DNA from: Labrenzia sp. R4_2
GTDB lineage: Bacteria; Pseudomonadota; Alphaproteobacteria; Rhizobiales; Stappiaceae
Reading direction: 5' to 3'
DNA: 64,000 nucleotides
Assembly: GCF_017743865.1 (NCBI RefSeq)
Contig: NZ_JAGHRJ010000002.1
Location: forward strand, 248,001 to 312,000
Part shown: positions 52,629-62,282 of the stretch, in pieces
How positions within the stretch are numbered: the first letter of the stretch is position 1
Layout of the letters: the number at the start of each line of letters is the position of its first letter
The notes under the pieces: generated by a model
What the model saw: the letters and a program-made list of their open reading frames with translations, nothing else
Told to the model about the DNA's origin: nothing
The model's database searches: none
Translations under genes and position numbers: made by a program

Positions 52629-53882
52629 ATGAAGCGTTATTCCTTCCTGGAACTGGCAAAAAATGCCTTTTCCGCGCACCAGAACTGGGGCCGCCAATGG
52701 CGTGCGCCGGAGCCGAAGGCCGAATATGACGTGGTCATCATCGGCGCCGGTGGCCACGGTCTTGCTACCGCCTATTACCTTGCCAAGGAACATGGCGTGC
52801 GCAACGTCGCCGTCCTTGAAAAAGGCTGGCTTGGCGGCGGCAACACGGGCCGAAACACGACCATCGTGCGTTCCAACTATCTCTGGGAAGAAAGCGCGGC
52901 GCTTTACAATCACGCCATTGATTTGTGGGACGGCCTGTCACAGGAACTGAACTACAACGTCATGTACTCCGCGCGCGGCGTCATGATGCTGGCCCACACA
53001 GTCCACGACGTTCAGGTCGCACAGCGCCATATCCACGCCAACCGGCTGGCCGGTGTTCAAAACGAATGGCTGACGCCGGAACAGGCCAAGGAATACTGTC
53101 CGCCGCTCAATATCTCCAAGGACATCCGCTATCCGGTGATGGGCGCCGCCCTTCAGCGCGTTGGCGGTACCGCACGTCACGATGCGGTCGCCTGGGGCTA
53201 TGCGCGTGGCGCGGACGACATGGGCGTCGACATCATTCAGAATTGCCTCGTCACCGGCATCAAGCGCGGCGCCGATGGTGCTGTTGAAGGTGTTGAAACC
53301 GCCAAGGGTTTCATCAAGGCCAAGAAGGTCGCCGTCGTGGCTGCCGGCAACACCACAACCGTCATGGATATGGCCGGTGTGCGGATGCCGCTGGAATCCT
53401 TCCCACTACAGGCACTCGTCTCCGAACCGGTCAAGCCCGCTTTCCCGTGTGTGGTGATGTCGAACACGATCCATGCCTATATCTCCCAGTCCGACAAGGG
53501 CGAGCTGGTGATTGGTGCAGGAACAGATCAGTTCATCTCCTACAGCCAGACGGGCGGCATCCACATTTCCAACCATACCATTGACGCGATCTGCGAACTG
53601 TTCCCGCACTTCCGGCGCATGCGCATGTTGCGCAATTGGGGTGGCATCGTGGACGTAACCCCCGATCGCTCACCAATCCTGTCCAAAACGCCGGTCCAGG
53701 GTCTTTACGTGAACTGCGGCTGGGGCACAGGCGGCTTCAAGGCAACACCGGGCTCCGGACACGTCTTTGCGCATACGATTGCCAAGGACGAACCGCACCC
53801 GATCAATGCACCTTTCACGATCGACCGGTTCAAGACCGGCCGTCTGATCGACGAAGCGGCCGCCGCCGCCGTGGCACACTAA
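52629..53882 (+). CDS. soxB: Sarcosine oxidase, beta subunit
   Basis: A 417-residue flavoprotein subunit of heterotetrameric sarcosine oxidase, which oxidatively demethylates sarcosine to glycine. An FAD-binding [17 protein letters not shown] loop at residues 36-52 is followed by [14 protein letters not shown] near residue 180, whose histidine corresponds to the site of covalent FMN attachment. It lacks a signal peptide. The ATG at 52629 follows a GGAG; the longer frame is not supported. Confidence 0.95.
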   Translation: MKRYSFLELAKNAFSAHQNWGRQWRAPEPKAEYDVVIIGAGGHGLATAYYLAKEHGVRNVAVLEKGWLGGGNTGRNTTIVRSNYLWEESAALYNHAIDLWDGLSQELNYNVMYSARGVMMLAHTVHDVQVAQRHIHANRLAGVQNEWLTPEQAKEYCPPLNISKDIRYPVMGAALQRVGGTARHDAVAWGYARGADDMGVDIIQNCLVTGIKRGADGAVEGVETAKGFIKAKKVAVVAAGNTTTVMDMAGVRMPLESFPLQALVSEPVKPAFPCVVMSNTIHAYISQSDKGELVIGAGTDQFISYSQTGGIHISNHTIDAICELFPHFRRMRMLRNWGGIVDVTPDRSPILSKTPVQGLYVNCGWGTGGFKATPGSGHVFAHTIAKDEPHPINAPFTIDRFKTGRLIDEAAAAAVAH

Positions 53883-53897
53883 GGGGAGAATACAGAC

Positions 53898-54203
53898 ATG
53901 TTGTTGGTTTACTGCCCTTACTGCCAGGTCGAGCGTCCGGAAACCGAGTTTTCCTGCCGCGGCCAGGCGCACATCGCCCGCCCGTCCGACCCTGCAGAAG
54001 TCACCGACGAAGGTTGGGTTGAGTATCTCTACATGCGCGACAATACCAAGGGTGTTTACGCGGAACGCTGGCGCCACATCCATGGTTGTGGCCGGTTCTT
54101 CAACGCCGTTCGTCACACCGTGAGCGACGACTTCCTAAAGTTTTACAAGGCTGGCGAACCGATGCCGGATCTTGACGAGTTGGCCAAGGAGGCCGGCAAA
54201 TGA
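53898..54203 (+). CDS. soxD: Sarcosine oxidase, delta subunit
   Basis: A 101-residue zinc-binding subunit. CPYCQVERPETEFSC near the N-terminus, with a following H and the GCGRFF segment, supplies the zinc ligands. It is small, as usual, and lies 15 bases after soxB and overlaps soxA by four bases. Confidence 0.95.
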   Translation: MLLVYCPYCQVERPETEFSCRGQAHIARPSDPAEVTDEGWVEYLYMRDNTKGVYAERWRHIHGCGRFFNAVRHTVSDDFLKFYKAGEPMPDLDELAKEAGK

Positions 54204-57202
54204 GCCAGCCATTCCGTACTGAAAAAGGCGGCCGCATTGACCGCGGCGAACAGCTGACCTTCACCTTCGACGGGGAAGAGATGCAGGGCCACAAGGGCGA
54301 TACCCTTGCCTCGGCACTGCTGGCAAACGGTGTTCACCTGGTCGGGCGGTCCTTCAAGTACCACCGCCCGCGCGGCATTGTGACAGCAGGCTCCGAAGAG
54401 CCGAACGCACTGGTCGGCGTCTATCGCAAGGGCGACCAAACACCGAACCTGCGGGCAACCCAGGTGGAAGTCTACCAAGGCCTTGAGGCGATCTCACAGA
54501 ACCGTTTCCCATCGCTCGGCTTTGACGTCGGCGCAGTTAACGACCTCTTGTCGCCCTTATTTCCAGCGGGTTTCTACTACAAGACTTTTATGTGGCCAAA
54601 AGCCTTCTGGGACCGCGTTTATGAGCCGGTCATCCGTGCTGCAGCTGGTCTTGGCAAACCGCCAAAGAACCCGGATCACGACACCTACGGCAACATCTAC
54701 GCGCACTGCGATGTACTGGTGGCCGGGTCCGGACCAGCCGGTCTTGCCGCAGCGGTGGCCGCAGCAGAAACCGGCGCAAAGGTCATACTGTGTGACGAGC
54801 AGGCCGAATTTGGAGGTTCGCTTCTGTCGGACGAAAACGCAACCATCGACGGCAAAACCCCGATCGAGTGGGTCCAGGAAACTATTGCCAAGTTGGCTTC
54901 CATGGACAACGTCACGCTTTTGTCCCGGACGACTGCTTTTGGCTACTTCGCGCACAACTACATCGCTCTTGCCGAGCGTGTCACCGAGCACCTCAGCGAC
55001 CCGGATCCGAAGCTGCCGCGCGAACGCCTCTGGCAGGTTCGCGCCAAGGAGGTGGTGATCGCCTCCGGCGCCATCGAACGCCCGATTGTCTTCCCGGAAA
55101 ACGACCGCCCGGGCATTCTCCTCGCTGATGCGGGCCGGACATATCTCAACCGCTATGGCGTTAAAGTCGGCAACAAGGTGCTTGTCGCAACCGCCTGCGA
55201 CACTGCCTGGCAGGCGGCTTTCGATCTCGCCGATCACGGCGTGGACGTCGTGGCGATTGCCGACTTGCGTGAAACCCCGCCAGAAAACCTTGTGGCCATT
55301 GCACAGGCCCGCGGCATTCGGGTTGAGGCTGGTTGCGTTGTGACCGGCACCCTTGGGCGCAAACGGGTCAAGGCTGCCCTGCTCGGCCGTTTGATGACCT
55401 CCGGCCAGGTCGCATCCGCCGGTCAGGTCGCGTGCGACGCAATCCTGATGTCGGGCGGCTGGACGCCAACCGTGAGCCTTTACTCACAGTCCCGCGGCAA
55501 AGTTGTCTGGGACGAGGCCGTTGGTGCTTATGTGCCCGGAAAATCTGTTCAAAACGAGCGCTCGGCTGGAGCCGCTAAAGGTCTCTACGGCCTTCAGGCA
55601 ACACTTGAGGACGGCTATGCTGCTGGTGAAGCAGCGGCAAATGCCGCGATCGGTAAGGAAGCCAAGGTCACCTATGCGGCGGCCTCCGGCGGGGAAGCCG
55701 GCCAAGGCGCTGTTCTTGGTGCCCTGCCCCATGACCGCAATGCCTCACGCGTGAAAGCGTTTGTCGACTACCAGAACGACGTCACGGCCAAGGACATCAA
55801 ACTCGCCGCGCGCGAAGGCATGCAGTCGATTGAGCATATCAAACGCTACACGACGACCGGCATGGCGACGGACCAGGGGCGTCTGTCCAACATGAATGCG
55901 CTCTCCATCGCCTCCGGCGCTCTGGAAAAGCCGATCGTGGATGTCGGTCTCACGACCTTCCGCCTGCCCTATACGCCAACAACCTTTGGTCTCTTCGCAG
56001 GCGTTGCCCGCGGCGATCATTTCGATCCGGTCCGCAAGACCCCGTCCCACGACTGGGTTGTCGCCAATGGTGGCGTCTACGAGGACGTCGGACAGTGGAA
56101 ACGGACCTGGTACTTCCCGAAATCCGGTGAAGACATGCATGCAGCGGTCGCCCGAGAATGTGCCACAGTGCGCAAGAGTGTTGGCCTGTTCGATGCTTCA
56201 ACGCTCGGCAAGATCGAGGTGGTCGGACCGGATGCAGCCGAATTCCTGGAGCGGATGTACACCAATCCTTGGAAAAAGCTGGCTCCTGGCCGCTGCCGCT
56301 ATGGCCTCTTGCTGAACGATGCCGGCTTCATCGTCGACGACGGTGTCATCGGGCGTCTGGCAGACGACCGCTTCCACGTGACCACGACCACTGGCGGTGC
56401 GCCGAGCGTCTTTGCAACGATGGAAGACTACCTGCAGACCGAATGGCCGGACCTTGATGTCTGGATCACCTCCACCACTGAGCAATACGCCGTGGCCGCA
56501 GTTCAGGGACCTAAGGCCCGTGAGGTGATAGCCCCGTTCATCGAAGGTATCGACCTGTCCGCAGAGGCTTTCCCGCACATGAGCGTCAAGGAAGGCACTT
56601 TCTGCGGTGTTCCTTGCCGCCTGTTCCGCATTTCCTTCACCGGTGAACTCGGGTTCGAGATCAACGTCCCACGCCGCCATGGCAAGATGATGTGGGAAAC
56701 GCTCGCCGGTGAAATCGAAAAGCACAACGGCACAGCCTATGGCACGGAGACCATGCACGTCTTGCGCGCCGAAAAGGGTTACATCATCGTCGGTCAGGAC
56801 ACCGACGGGACTGTCACCCCTCAGGACGCTGGTATGACCTGGGCCATTGGTAAGAAGAAGCATGACTTCGTCGGCAAACGCGGCCTGGAACGCCCGGATC
56901 TTGTCGCTGAGAACCGCAAGCAATTTGTCGGCCTCCTGACCAAGGATCCGAAGGTCAAGCTGGAAGAAGGTGCACAGATCACTGTTGCGCAGAACCCGGC
57001 CACCGGAACGCCTGCGGAGGGTCATGTGACTTCATCATACTACAGTCCCGCCATGGGCCGGACGATCGCTTTGGCGATTGTGAAAAACGGCCATGCCCTT
57101 CATGGCAAGTCGCTTTATGTACCCATGCCGGATGGCGGCATAGAGGTGGAAGTGACCAGCCCGATATTCTTTGACAAGGAAGGAGCGCGGCTCAATGTCT
57201 GA
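54200..57202 (+). CDS. soxA: Sarcosine oxidase, alpha subunit
   Basis: A 1000-residue subunit. The N-terminal domain (GDTLASALLANGVHLVGRSFKYHRPRGIVTAGSEEPNALV) resembles a ferredoxin-like fold. A central NAD-binding DVLVAGSGPAGLAAAVAAAETGAKV near residue 172 is typical. The C-terminal 380 residues are a GcvT-like folate-binding domain that captures the methyl group as 5,10-methylene-tetrahydrofolate. It is the expected size for the family and overlaps soxD by four bases and soxG by eight. Confidence 0.96.
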   Translation: MSQPFRTEKGGRIDRGEQLTFTFDGEEMQGHKGDTLASALLANGVHLVGRSFKYHRPRGIVTAGSEEPNALVGVYRKGDQTPNLRATQVEVYQGLEAISQNRFPSLGFDVGAVNDLLSPLFPAGFYYKTFMWPKAFWDRVYEPVIRAAAGLGKPPKNPDHDTYGNIYAHCDVLVAGSGPAGLAAAVAAAETGAKVILCDEQAEFGGSLLSDENATIDGKTPIEWVQETIAKLASMDNVTLLSRTTAFGYFAHNYIALAERVTEHLSDPDPKLPRERLWQVRAKEVVIASGAIERPIVFPENDRPGILLADAGRTYLNRYGVKVGNKVLVATACDTAWQAAFDLADHGVDVVAIADLRETPPENLVAIAQARGIRVEAGCVVTGTLGRKRVKAALLGRLMTSGQVASAGQVACDAILMSGGWTPTVSLYSQSRGKVVWDEAVGAYVPGKSVQNERSAGAAKGLYGLQATLEDGYAAGEAAANAAIGKEAKVTYAAASGGEAGQGAVLGALPHDRNASRVKAFVDYQNDVTAKDIKLAAREGMQSIEHIKRYTTTGMATDQGRLSNMNALSIASGALEKPIVDVGLTTFRLPYTPTTFGLFAGVARGDHFDPVRKTPSHDWVVANGGVYEDVGQWKRTWYFPKSGEDMHAAVARECATVRKSVGLFDASTLGKIEVVGPDAAEFLERMYTNPWKKLAPGRCRYGLLLNDAGFIVDDGVIGRLADDRFHVTTTTGGAPSVFATMEDYLQTEWPDLDVWITSTTEQYAVAAVQGPKAREVIAPFIEGIDLSAEAFPHMSVKEGTFCGVPCRLFRISFTGELGFEINVPRRHGKMMWETLAGEIEKHNGTAYGTETMHVLRAEKGYIIVGQDTDGTVTPQDAGMTWAIGKKKHDFVGKRGLERPDLVAENRKQFVGLLTKDPKVKLEEGAQITVAQNPATGTPAEGHVTSSYYSPAMGRTIALAIVKNGHALHGKSLYVPMPDGGIEVEVTSPIFFDKEGARLNV

Positions 57203-57770
57203 TCTTCTTGCCAGTGACGTCATCACGCCGGATGCCGGCGAAACACCGCTCCTCAGCCTTCCGGGTGTCTCAGTTCTGAAGGCAGCGCCGATGACACGGC
57301 TGTCGCTCCGGTTGCGCGAAGCTGCCATCCCGGCGGCGGGTGAAGCTTTCGGCGCGAAATTGCCGGTGACCCCGCTCGGTGCGGAAACCTCGGAAAAACG
57401 GGCAGCGCTCTGGATGGGGCCGGACGAATGGACGCTGTTGGCGCCTGAAGATCAGCTTCAGGCGGTGTTTGATGGGATCGAGGCCAAACTGGACGGTCAG
57501 CCGCACTCCCTCACCGACATTTCGCACCGCTCGGAAGCTTTGATCGTTTCAGGTCCAAAGGCCAGCTGGTTGCTGAACACGGGGATATTCATCGATTTCT
57601 CACTGGAAAAGTTCCCGGTGGGTACAGTCACCCGGACAATCTTCCACAAGTCTCCAGTCATGATCTGGCGCACGGGTGAAGACACATTCGTGGTCGAGGC
57701 GTGGGTCTCTTTCATGGACTATGTTGCCGGCATCCTTGTCGAAAGCGCCGAGGAGTTGGCCGTGGCCTGA
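57195..57770 (+). CDS. soxG: Sarcosine oxidase, gamma subunit
   Basis: A 191-residue subunit of the same enzyme, with the typical GcvT-C-like LWMGPDEWTLLAP and TDISHRSEALIVSGPKASWLLNTG segments. AGGAG at 57181-57185 lies 9 bases before the ATG at 57195, so the gene overlaps the end of soxA by eight bases. It completes soxBDAG. Confidence 0.93.
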   Translation: MSDLLASDVITPDAGETPLLSLPGVSVLKAAPMTRLSLRLREAAIPAAGEAFGAKLPVTPLGAETSEKRAALWMGPDEWTLLAPEDQLQAVFDGIEAKLDGQPHSLTDISHRSEALIVSGPKASWLLNTGIFIDFSLEKFPVGTVTRTIFHKSPVMIWRTGEDTFVVEAWVSFMDYVAGILVESAEELAVA

Positions 57771-57813
57771 CCACAGCCTGCGCGTACAACAACCGCATCT
57801 TAAGGTTCTTCGG

Positions 57814-57853
57814 CGACCCTTGCGCGAACTCGAGCGTAAGGGTCGTTTCTTTT
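57814..57853 (+). terminator. Hairpin with U-tract between soxG and the HD-GYP gene, covering its ribosome-binding site
   Basis: A 12-bp stem with one G-U pair, CGACCCTTGCGC (57814-57825) and GCGTAAGGGTCG (57834-57845), followed by TTTCTTTT (57846-57853). It has the form of a Rho-independent terminator for soxBDAG. The right arm includes AAGGG (57838-57842), the only good ribosome-binding site for the following TTG start at 57852. Confidence 0.75.
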
Positions 57854-59213
57854 GCCAACTGAAAACACAAGTAAGATTCGTCTGGCCGAGCTCTTCGGAG
57901 CGCTCAGTCACGCCCTCGACATTACCGAGGGCCAACCACGTGGGCATTGTGTCCGGTGCTGCTGGATCGGCATCCACATCGGGCGGCAAATCGGTCTGCC
58001 GGAAGCAGAACTCAGCGACCTTTATTATACGCTGCTCTTGAAAGATCTGGGGTGTTCCAGCAATGCGGCACGCATTTGCGAGCTCTATTTGACGGATGAC
58101 CTGACCTTCAAGCACGATTTCAAGACCATTGGGACCAGCCTGCCTGCTGCACTTCGGTTTGTACTGTCGCATACCGGCCTGAAACACGGCTTTGCCGAAC
58201 GGGTCCGTGCGATCGTCAACATTTTGCAGAACGGCGGCGATATTGCGACGGAGATGATCGAGACCCGTTGCCAGCGCGGCGCGGACATTGCCCGCCAGAT
58301 GCATTTTTCACAGCCGGTCGTAGACGGGATTTACAGCCTCGATGAGCACTGGAACGGTCAAGGGCGTCCGCATGGGCTTAAACAGGCTGACATACCGCTG
58401 TTCTCACAGATCGCGTTGTTGGCGCAGGTCATCGACGTGTTCCAGATCAACGCGGGTAAAGACAGCGCGCTTACAGAAATAAAAGAGCGCAGCGGATCCT
58501 GGTTTGATCCGGCCTTGGTCGCAGCCGCTGAAACAGCCGCTTCAGAGACAGGGTTTTGGGACACACTCCAATCGGACGATCTGGAGGCGACGGTGTACGG
58601 ACTGGAACCGGCCCAAAACGTCCGCTTCACCGATGATGACCAGTTGGACGATATCGCTCTCGGGTTCGCACAGGTCATTGACTCAAAGAGCCCCTACACG
58701 GCGGGGCACAGCGAGCGGGTCACGCTTTACACCGACATGATTGCGGAAGAACTGGGGTACAGCGCCCGGGACCGGCAACTCTTGAGACGCGCGGCATTGC
58801 TGCACGATATCGGCAAGCTCGGTGTCAGCAACTCCATTCTCGACAAGCCCGGCAAACTTGATGATCTGGAATGGGAAGCGATCCGCCTTCATCCCGTCTT
58901 TACCGACGAAATTCTCCTGCGCATGGACGCATTCAGGGACCTTGCGCCAATTGGGCGCGGTCACCATGAAAAACTCGATGGCCGTGGATATCCTGACGGG
59001 TTGACCTCAGGTCGGATTTCCATGGAGACACGGATTGTCACGATGGCAGATATCTTCGATGCCCTGACGGCAGAGCGGCCTTACCGCGCTGCCATGCCGC
59101 TCGCAAAAGCCCTCGGTATTTTGGAAAGCGATGTCGGATCTGCGTTGGACTCAACATGTTTTGAAGCTTTGAAGCGCGCCACACAGCGCATGGACGGATA
59201 CAAGGCGGCATAA
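57852..59213 (+). CDS. HD-GYP domain protein with two HD domains
   Basis: A 453-residue protein. The C-terminal HD-GYP domain (about residues 260-440) has HSERV, LLHDIGKLGVSNSILDKPGKL and GHHEKLDGRGYPDGL, the classic set for cyclic-di-GMP or cyclic-GAMP hydrolysis. The N-terminal 230 residues are a second, degenerate HD-like domain (SHALDITEGQPRGHCVR; LLKDLGCSSNAAR). There is no membrane segment. The start is a TTG at 57852 inside the U-tract of the upstream hairpin; no other good start is near. Confidence 0.85.
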   Translation: MPTENTSKIRLAELFGALSHALDITEGQPRGHCVRCCWIGIHIGRQIGLPEAELSDLYYTLLLKDLGCSSNAARICELYLTDDLTFKHDFKTIGTSLPAALRFVLSHTGLKHGFAERVRAIVNILQNGGDIATEMIETRCQRGADIARQMHFSQPVVDGIYSLDEHWNGQGRPHGLKQADIPLFSQIALLAQVIDVFQINAGKDSALTEIKERSGSWFDPALVAAAETAASETGFWDTLQSDDLEATVYGLEPAQNVRFTDDDQLDDIALGFAQVIDSKSPYTAGHSERVTLYTDMIAEELGYSARDRQLLRRAALLHDIGKLGVSNSILDKPGKLDDLEWEAIRLHPVFTDEILLRMDAFRDLAPIGRGHHEKLDGRGYPDGLTSGRISMETRIVTMADIFDALTAERPYRAAMPLAKALGILESDVGSALDSTCFEALKRATQRMDGYKAA

Positions 59214-59280
59214 TTCCGCTACAACGGCGCTTGATGTCCTCAGATATAACGAAATTGCAAGGGTCACCAAACTCCGCCCA

Positions 59281-59994
59281 ATGCTGAAGATCGGCTCCTA
59301 CAACATACAAAAATCGATTGGTGTCGATGCGCGGCGGCGGCCAGACCGGACCTTAAAAGTCATTGGTGAGCTGCAATGCGATGTGATCGCCCTACAGGAA
59401 GCCGACAAACGCTTCGGACCTCGTGAAAGCACTCTCGACCGCGATCATATTCTTGCGCAGACCAACTTCCGCCCGGTGCCCTTTGCGGTTGGCGAACACA
59501 GCCTCGGCTGGCATGGGAATGCTATTTTGGTCCGGCAAGGCATTGAGATTCTGGATCACCGGCGGATTGAATTGCCAACCTTGGAACCGCGGGGCGCCGT
59601 GGCCGTGGATTTGGCAGTGGAGGATCAGAAGATCCGGGTCGCCGCCATGCACCTCAGCCTGATTGGTCATTTCCGCAAGAAACAGATTTCCTCGCTCATG
59701 CACCAGCTTCACGAAGACCTGGATTACCTGCCGACCATTTTGATTGGCGATCTGAACGAATGGCGTGATGATGCGAAAAGCATCCGTCTCCTGGAAAAAC
59801 GCTACGAAGTCACAACGCCCGGCCGGAGCTTTCCAAGTCCCCTGCCCGTCGGCAGTCTGGATCGGATCATCACCAGTCCGGAATTCACCGTTCAAAAGGC
59901 TGGGGTTCACAAATCAAAGACAGCGCGGATCGCGTCAGATCATCTTCCCGTTTGGGCAGAACTCGCCCTTGAGCCAACAGGCCACTTGGCCTGA
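59281..59994 (+). CDS. Endonuclease/exonuclease/phosphatase family protein
   Basis: A 237-residue EEP-fold hydrolase. Motifs in order are GSYNIQKSIG (Asn), VIALQEADKR (metal Glu), LIGDLNEW (Asp/Asn) and IASDHLPVWAEL (Asp/His). It lacks a signal peptide. The family contains DNA-, phosphoinositide- and sphingomyelin-type activities, and the substrate cannot be read here. Confidence 0.85.
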   Translation: MLKIGSYNIQKSIGVDARRRPDRTLKVIGELQCDVIALQEADKRFGPRESTLDRDHILAQTNFRPVPFAVGEHSLGWHGNAILVRQGIEILDHRRIELPTLEPRGAVAVDLAVEDQKIRVAAMHLSLIGHFRKKQISSLMHQLHEDLDYLPTILIGDLNEWRDDAKSIRLLEKRYEVTTPGRSFPSPLPVGSLDRIITSPEFTVQKAGVHKSKTARIASDHLPVWAELALEPTGHLA

Positions 59995-60019
59995 CTCTCA
60001 CATGTGGGACGACAGCGGG

Positions 60020-61528
60020 CTATTGTGTGACCAAAAGATAATCGAACACATGAAAGAGCCCCGCCGATAGGAGCGCACACGCCGGGACCGTGACAATCCA
60101 GGCACCGATGATGGTGACCAAGTTGGTCCGGCGTACCAAAAGCCTGCGGCGGCGCTCCTCCCGGTTGCGGATCGGCTGATGGCGCTTGCCATTCACCTTC
60201 TGCGGCACAAACCGGTTTCTGTACCACTCGCGGAACAGGCCAACGCCGAAAATGGCACCCACCGCGATATGGGTGGACGAGACAGGCAACCCAAGCCCGG
60301 ATGCTGTCAGCACCGTTCCAGATGTTGCCAGCGTGACGCAGAACGCCCGGATCGGGTTCAGCTTGGTAATCCGTTTGCCGACAACTGTTACAAGACGGCG
60401 GCCAAACAGTAGAAGGCCGGCTGAAATGCCAAAGGCTCCGACAGCGCTCACCCAGAGAGGTGCAACCGGGTTGAGCTGGCCGAGAATCCAATAGTGCAAA
60501 TCATTGATTTCATCGGACTGGCTGTTGACGATCGCCGCCAGCGGACCGATCGCGTTCGCAACGTCGTTCGCGCCATGAGCAAACGACAGCAGCGCTGCTG
60601 AACAAATCAATGGGATAGCAAAAAGAGAGCGCAAAGACTGTGTTCGATTGTCGAGGAACAAAGCCTGACTGGCAACAACCCGCCGATAGACGGCCCAGAC
60701 GATAGCCCCCACAATAATTGGCGCAAGCGTTGCCGGGATAAACGGCAGAACGATCAGCCGATGAAGACCTTTATGGGTCATATAGGCGGTGAAGGTCGCG
60801 GCCAACCCGCCCAAAAGAATCGGCAGCCAGAAGCGCGCTGCGGAAAGCTTGTCGTCTGTATAGATGACCTTGGCATTTATGAAGGCAAGCAGCAGCGCTG
60901 CAACAAGTCCGCCCAAGAACGGCGATGCGACCCAGGTGGCTGCTATGACCCCAAACGTTGACCAGTTGATCGCAGCAAAGCTGCTGGCTGCAACGCCTGC
61001 CCCCACCACGCCACCGATAATCGTATGTGTCGTGGAGACTGGCGCACCAATGAGCGTTGCAATGTTGATCCAGATCGCCGCCCCCGCCATGGCGGTCAGC
61101 ATCGCTTTCATGAAGCGGAAGTTCTCAGGAATGTCATCTGGCGCGATGATCTCGGTCGAAATCGTGGTGACCACGTCACCCCCGGCCAACAACGCGCCTG
61201 CGCTCTCGCAAATCGCAGCGATGATCAGCGCCGTTGTTATGCTGACCACCCGCGCGCCGACTGCCGGCCCGACATTGTTGGCAACATCGTTGGCGCCGAT
61301 GGTGATGGCGAGATAGCCGCCGACCGTCGCACCGGTGACCAGGATCAGGACGTTTGAGACATCGGATGCTGCAAATTGAAGAGACGCGAGGATTGCGCAG
61401 ACCGCCAAAAAACAGATTGCAAGACCGGGCGCAATCAAGCGCCGGCCCATCGCTTCTGCAGCATCGCCAAGAAACCCGACCCGGTCGAGATCCTTATCGA
61501 GTGCCTTTGGTGTCAGGTTGTCCCCCAA
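60020..61528 (-). CDS. pit: PiT family inorganic phosphate transporter
   Basis: A 502-residue membrane transporter with about 11 segments. Both signature repeats are present: GANDVANNVGPAVGARV near residue 98 and GANDVANAIGPLAAIV near residue 310, with the matching SSTHTIIGG and SSTHIAVGAIFG motifs. The family takes up phosphate with a metal cation. No PhoU-like partner gene lies adjacent. Confidence 0.93.
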   Translation of the reverse strand: MGDNLTPKALDKDLDRVGFLGDAAEAMGRRLIAPGLAICFLAVCAILASLQFAASDVSNVLILVTGATVGGYLAITIGANDVANNVGPAVGARVVSITTALIIAAICESAGALLAGGDVVTTISTEIIAPDDIPENFRFMKAMLTAMAGAAIWINIATLIGAPVSTTHTIIGGVVGAGVAASSFAAINWSTFGVIAATWVASPFLGGLVAALLLAFINAKVIYTDDKLSAARFWLPILLGGLAATFTAYMTHKGLHRLIVLPFIPATLAPIIVGAIVWAVYRRVVASQALFLDNRTQSLRSLFAIPLICSAALLSFAHGANDVANAIGPLAAIVNSQSDEINDLHYWILGQLNPVAPLWVSAVGAFGISAGLLLFGRRLVTVVGKRITKLNPIRAFCVTLATSGTVLTASGLGLPVSSTHIAVGAIFGVGLFREWYRNRFVPQKVNGKRHQPIRNREERRRRLLVRRTNLVTIIGAWIVTVPACALLSAGLFHVFDYLLVTQ

Positions 61529-61686
61529 CGCACAGTACCCGTCTTTCAGATCCGCTCACCGGCTGCCTGTCGCACGAAAACCTTCAGGTCTGCACCACGC
61601 CGGAGTAAACTGAATATGCCAACCGCCTTGCAACAGCCATGCGACGCAGACGTGTCACAGACCGCTCAAACGTTCTGACAGATCGA

Positions 61687-62172
61687 TTAGAAAAGCTGGT
61701 TGCGATGCCGCTTCAAGAAACGCCGCAAGGCTGGTTCATCAGCCTTTTCGATGGCCTCAGAGACAGGCATCCAAATCCGCTTGCGTTGCCCCAGCTCAGG
61801 AAAATTATCGACTTGGCTTTCAAACTCAACCTTGAATACGAGCACCTTGGTGCGCAGTTTCAAGCCGCTTGCGAGCCCCTTGTAGGACCGGAAACTACCC
61901 ACTGGCCGATGATCTGCCTTGCCGATCACGCCAGCCTCTTCATAAGCTTCAAGCAGAGCTGTCTCGAAGGCCGGCTTGTCCGCCTCGGGCCATCCCTTCG
62001 GTAATATCAGCCGGCCGGTATCCCTTGTCGACACGAGGAGGATTTCAGGCTCTTGTTCGCCCTTCCGGAAGCACAACGCCGCGATCTGCAGGCGGGCCGG
62101 TTTGACAAACAAACCAGCAAAACCGCGCAGCCACGAGGCGTCGAACGCCGATATCGTCGGGGCAAAAGCCAT
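61687..62172 (-). CDS. Nudix hydrolase
   Basis: A 161-residue Nudix-fold enzyme. The Nudix box near residue 70 reads GWPEADKPAFETALLEAYEEAGV, with the EAYEEAGV ending typical of GX5EX7REUXEEXGU, although the upstream portion is of the rhizobial KGWP form. It probably hydrolyses a (di)nucleoside or inositol polyphosphate. The ATG at 62172 is chosen; the frame is open to 62199. Confidence 0.85.
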   Translation of the reverse strand: MAFAPTISAFDASWLRGFAGLFVKPARLQIAALCFRKGEQEPEILLVSTRDTGRLILPKGWPEADKPAFETALLEAYEEAGVIGKADHRPVGSFRSYKGLASGLKLRTKVLVFKVEFESQVDNFPELGQRKRIWMPVSEAIEKADEPALRRFLKRHRNQLF

Positions 62173-62282
62173 AACAATCCCAGAGTGGTGAAGGTGCACG
62201 GCTTATATAGGTACGATTCTTGGCCGTCCAGTAGAAAAACGCACATTGTGCACATATGCGCATTATTACTACGCAATCAGTG

